Notes under the pieces: generated by a model
What the model was told of the DNA's origin: nothing
What the model saw: the letters and a program-made list of their open reading frames with translations, nothing else
Databases searched by the model: none
Program-made: the position numbers and the translations under genes
From: an uncultured Clostridia bacterium
GTDB taxonomy: Bacteria; Bacillota; Clostridia; Oscillospirales; Acutalibacteraceae
Reading direction: 5' to 3'
DNA length: 5,670 nt
Assembly: GCA_944381295.1 (NCBI GenBank)
Contig: CALWKP010000198.1
Location: 1 to 5,670, forward strand
Part shown: one piece after another, positions 5,535-5,670 of the stretch
How positions within the stretch are numbered: the first letter of the stretch is position 1
Layout: every line of letters begins with the position of its first letter

Positions 5535-5670
5535 ATGGGAAAACAGCAGACGGAACAGAATGCGGTGAAGCTGCCGCAGCATTTGGGAATCATTATGGAC
5601 GGTAATGGACGTTGGGCAAAGAAGCGAGGCCTACCGCGTTCTGCCGGACATACTGCCGGAGCAAATAATT
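5535..5670 (+). CDS. uppS: Isoprenyl transferase (undecaprenyl diphosphate synthase), N-terminal part only
   Basis: The cis-prenyltransferase condenses isopentenyl diphosphate units onto farnesyl diphosphate to make the C55 lipid carrier for peptidoglycan and other surface polymers. Only 45 codons are in the window; the full protein is usually about 230-260 residues. The decisive motif is HLGIIMDGNGRWAKKRGL, with the catalytic aspartate D22 in MDGNGRW, followed by RSAGHTAG (R35, G38, H39) of the diphosphate-binding region. ATG at 5535 is the first possible start, because an in-frame TGA lies at 5523-5525. Its ribosome site is weak: AGGT directly abuts the ATG and only A/G-rich sequence lies further up. 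Translation may therefore be coupled to, or sustained by, the frr transcript. In many Firmicutes cdsA, dxr and rseP follow, but they would be outside the window. Confidence 0.95.
   Translation, partial: MGKQQTEQNAVKLPQHLGIIMDGNGRWAKKRGLPRSAGHTAGANN

Noticed and set aside
1..5670. CRISPR array, tRNA, rRNA, insertion sequence or attachment site
   Set aside because: I found no regularly spaced repeats, cloverleaf-like sequence, transposase frame or matching terminal repeats in the window.

Overview
The window looks like chromosomal DNA from an anaerobic Gram-positive bacterium of the class Clostridia. The evidence is moderate GC with A-rich purine-biased gene spacers, strong Shine-Dalgarno sites, two well-supported TTG starts, a DUF4358 lipoprotein (a family I know mainly from Clostridia), a GHL10 secreted protein, and the pyrH-frr-uppS order. 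I cannot name a genus from the sequence alone.

Left part (1-2280, minus strand). Read in the direction of transcription, there is a small DUF1294 membrane protein, then 30 nt later a DUF4358 lipoprotein, then a strong intrinsic terminator, then an MBOAT-family (AlgI/DltB-like) membrane O-acyltransferase. The acyltransferase begins at TTG right behind the terminator and runs off the left edge. A good sigma-A-like promoter for this block lies at 2402-2430, and its -35 box sits inside a perfect 17-bp palindrome. DUF4358 lipoproteins and MBOAT acyltransferases plausibly work together outside the membrane, for example in O-acetylation of a wall or surface polymer. That link is inference.

Middle (2281-3981, plus strand). 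A divergently transcribed gene encodes a secreted or membrane-anchored GHL10 (YngK-like, DUF187) glycoside-hydrolase-like protein. Its real start is probably TTG at 2482, not the far-upstream ATG. It is followed by a 170-nt A-rich tail that may encode a tiny peptide, then a textbook terminator at 3951-3981.

Right part (3982-5670, plus strand). Two candidate promoters precede a core housekeeping operon: pyrH (UMP kinase), frr (ribosome recycling factor) and the first 45 codons of uppS (undecaprenyl diphosphate synthase). The rpsB-tsf pair that often precedes pyrH is absent, and pyrH has its own promoters here. These genes couple pyrimidine nucleotide supply, translation recycling and the lipid carrier for wall synthesis.

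Most of the window is ordinary chromosome. The parts worth a second look are the acyltransferase/DUF4358/DUF1294 cluster with its terminator-in-leader arrangement, the palindromic operator candidate between the divergent genes, and the possible small ORF before the 3951 terminator.
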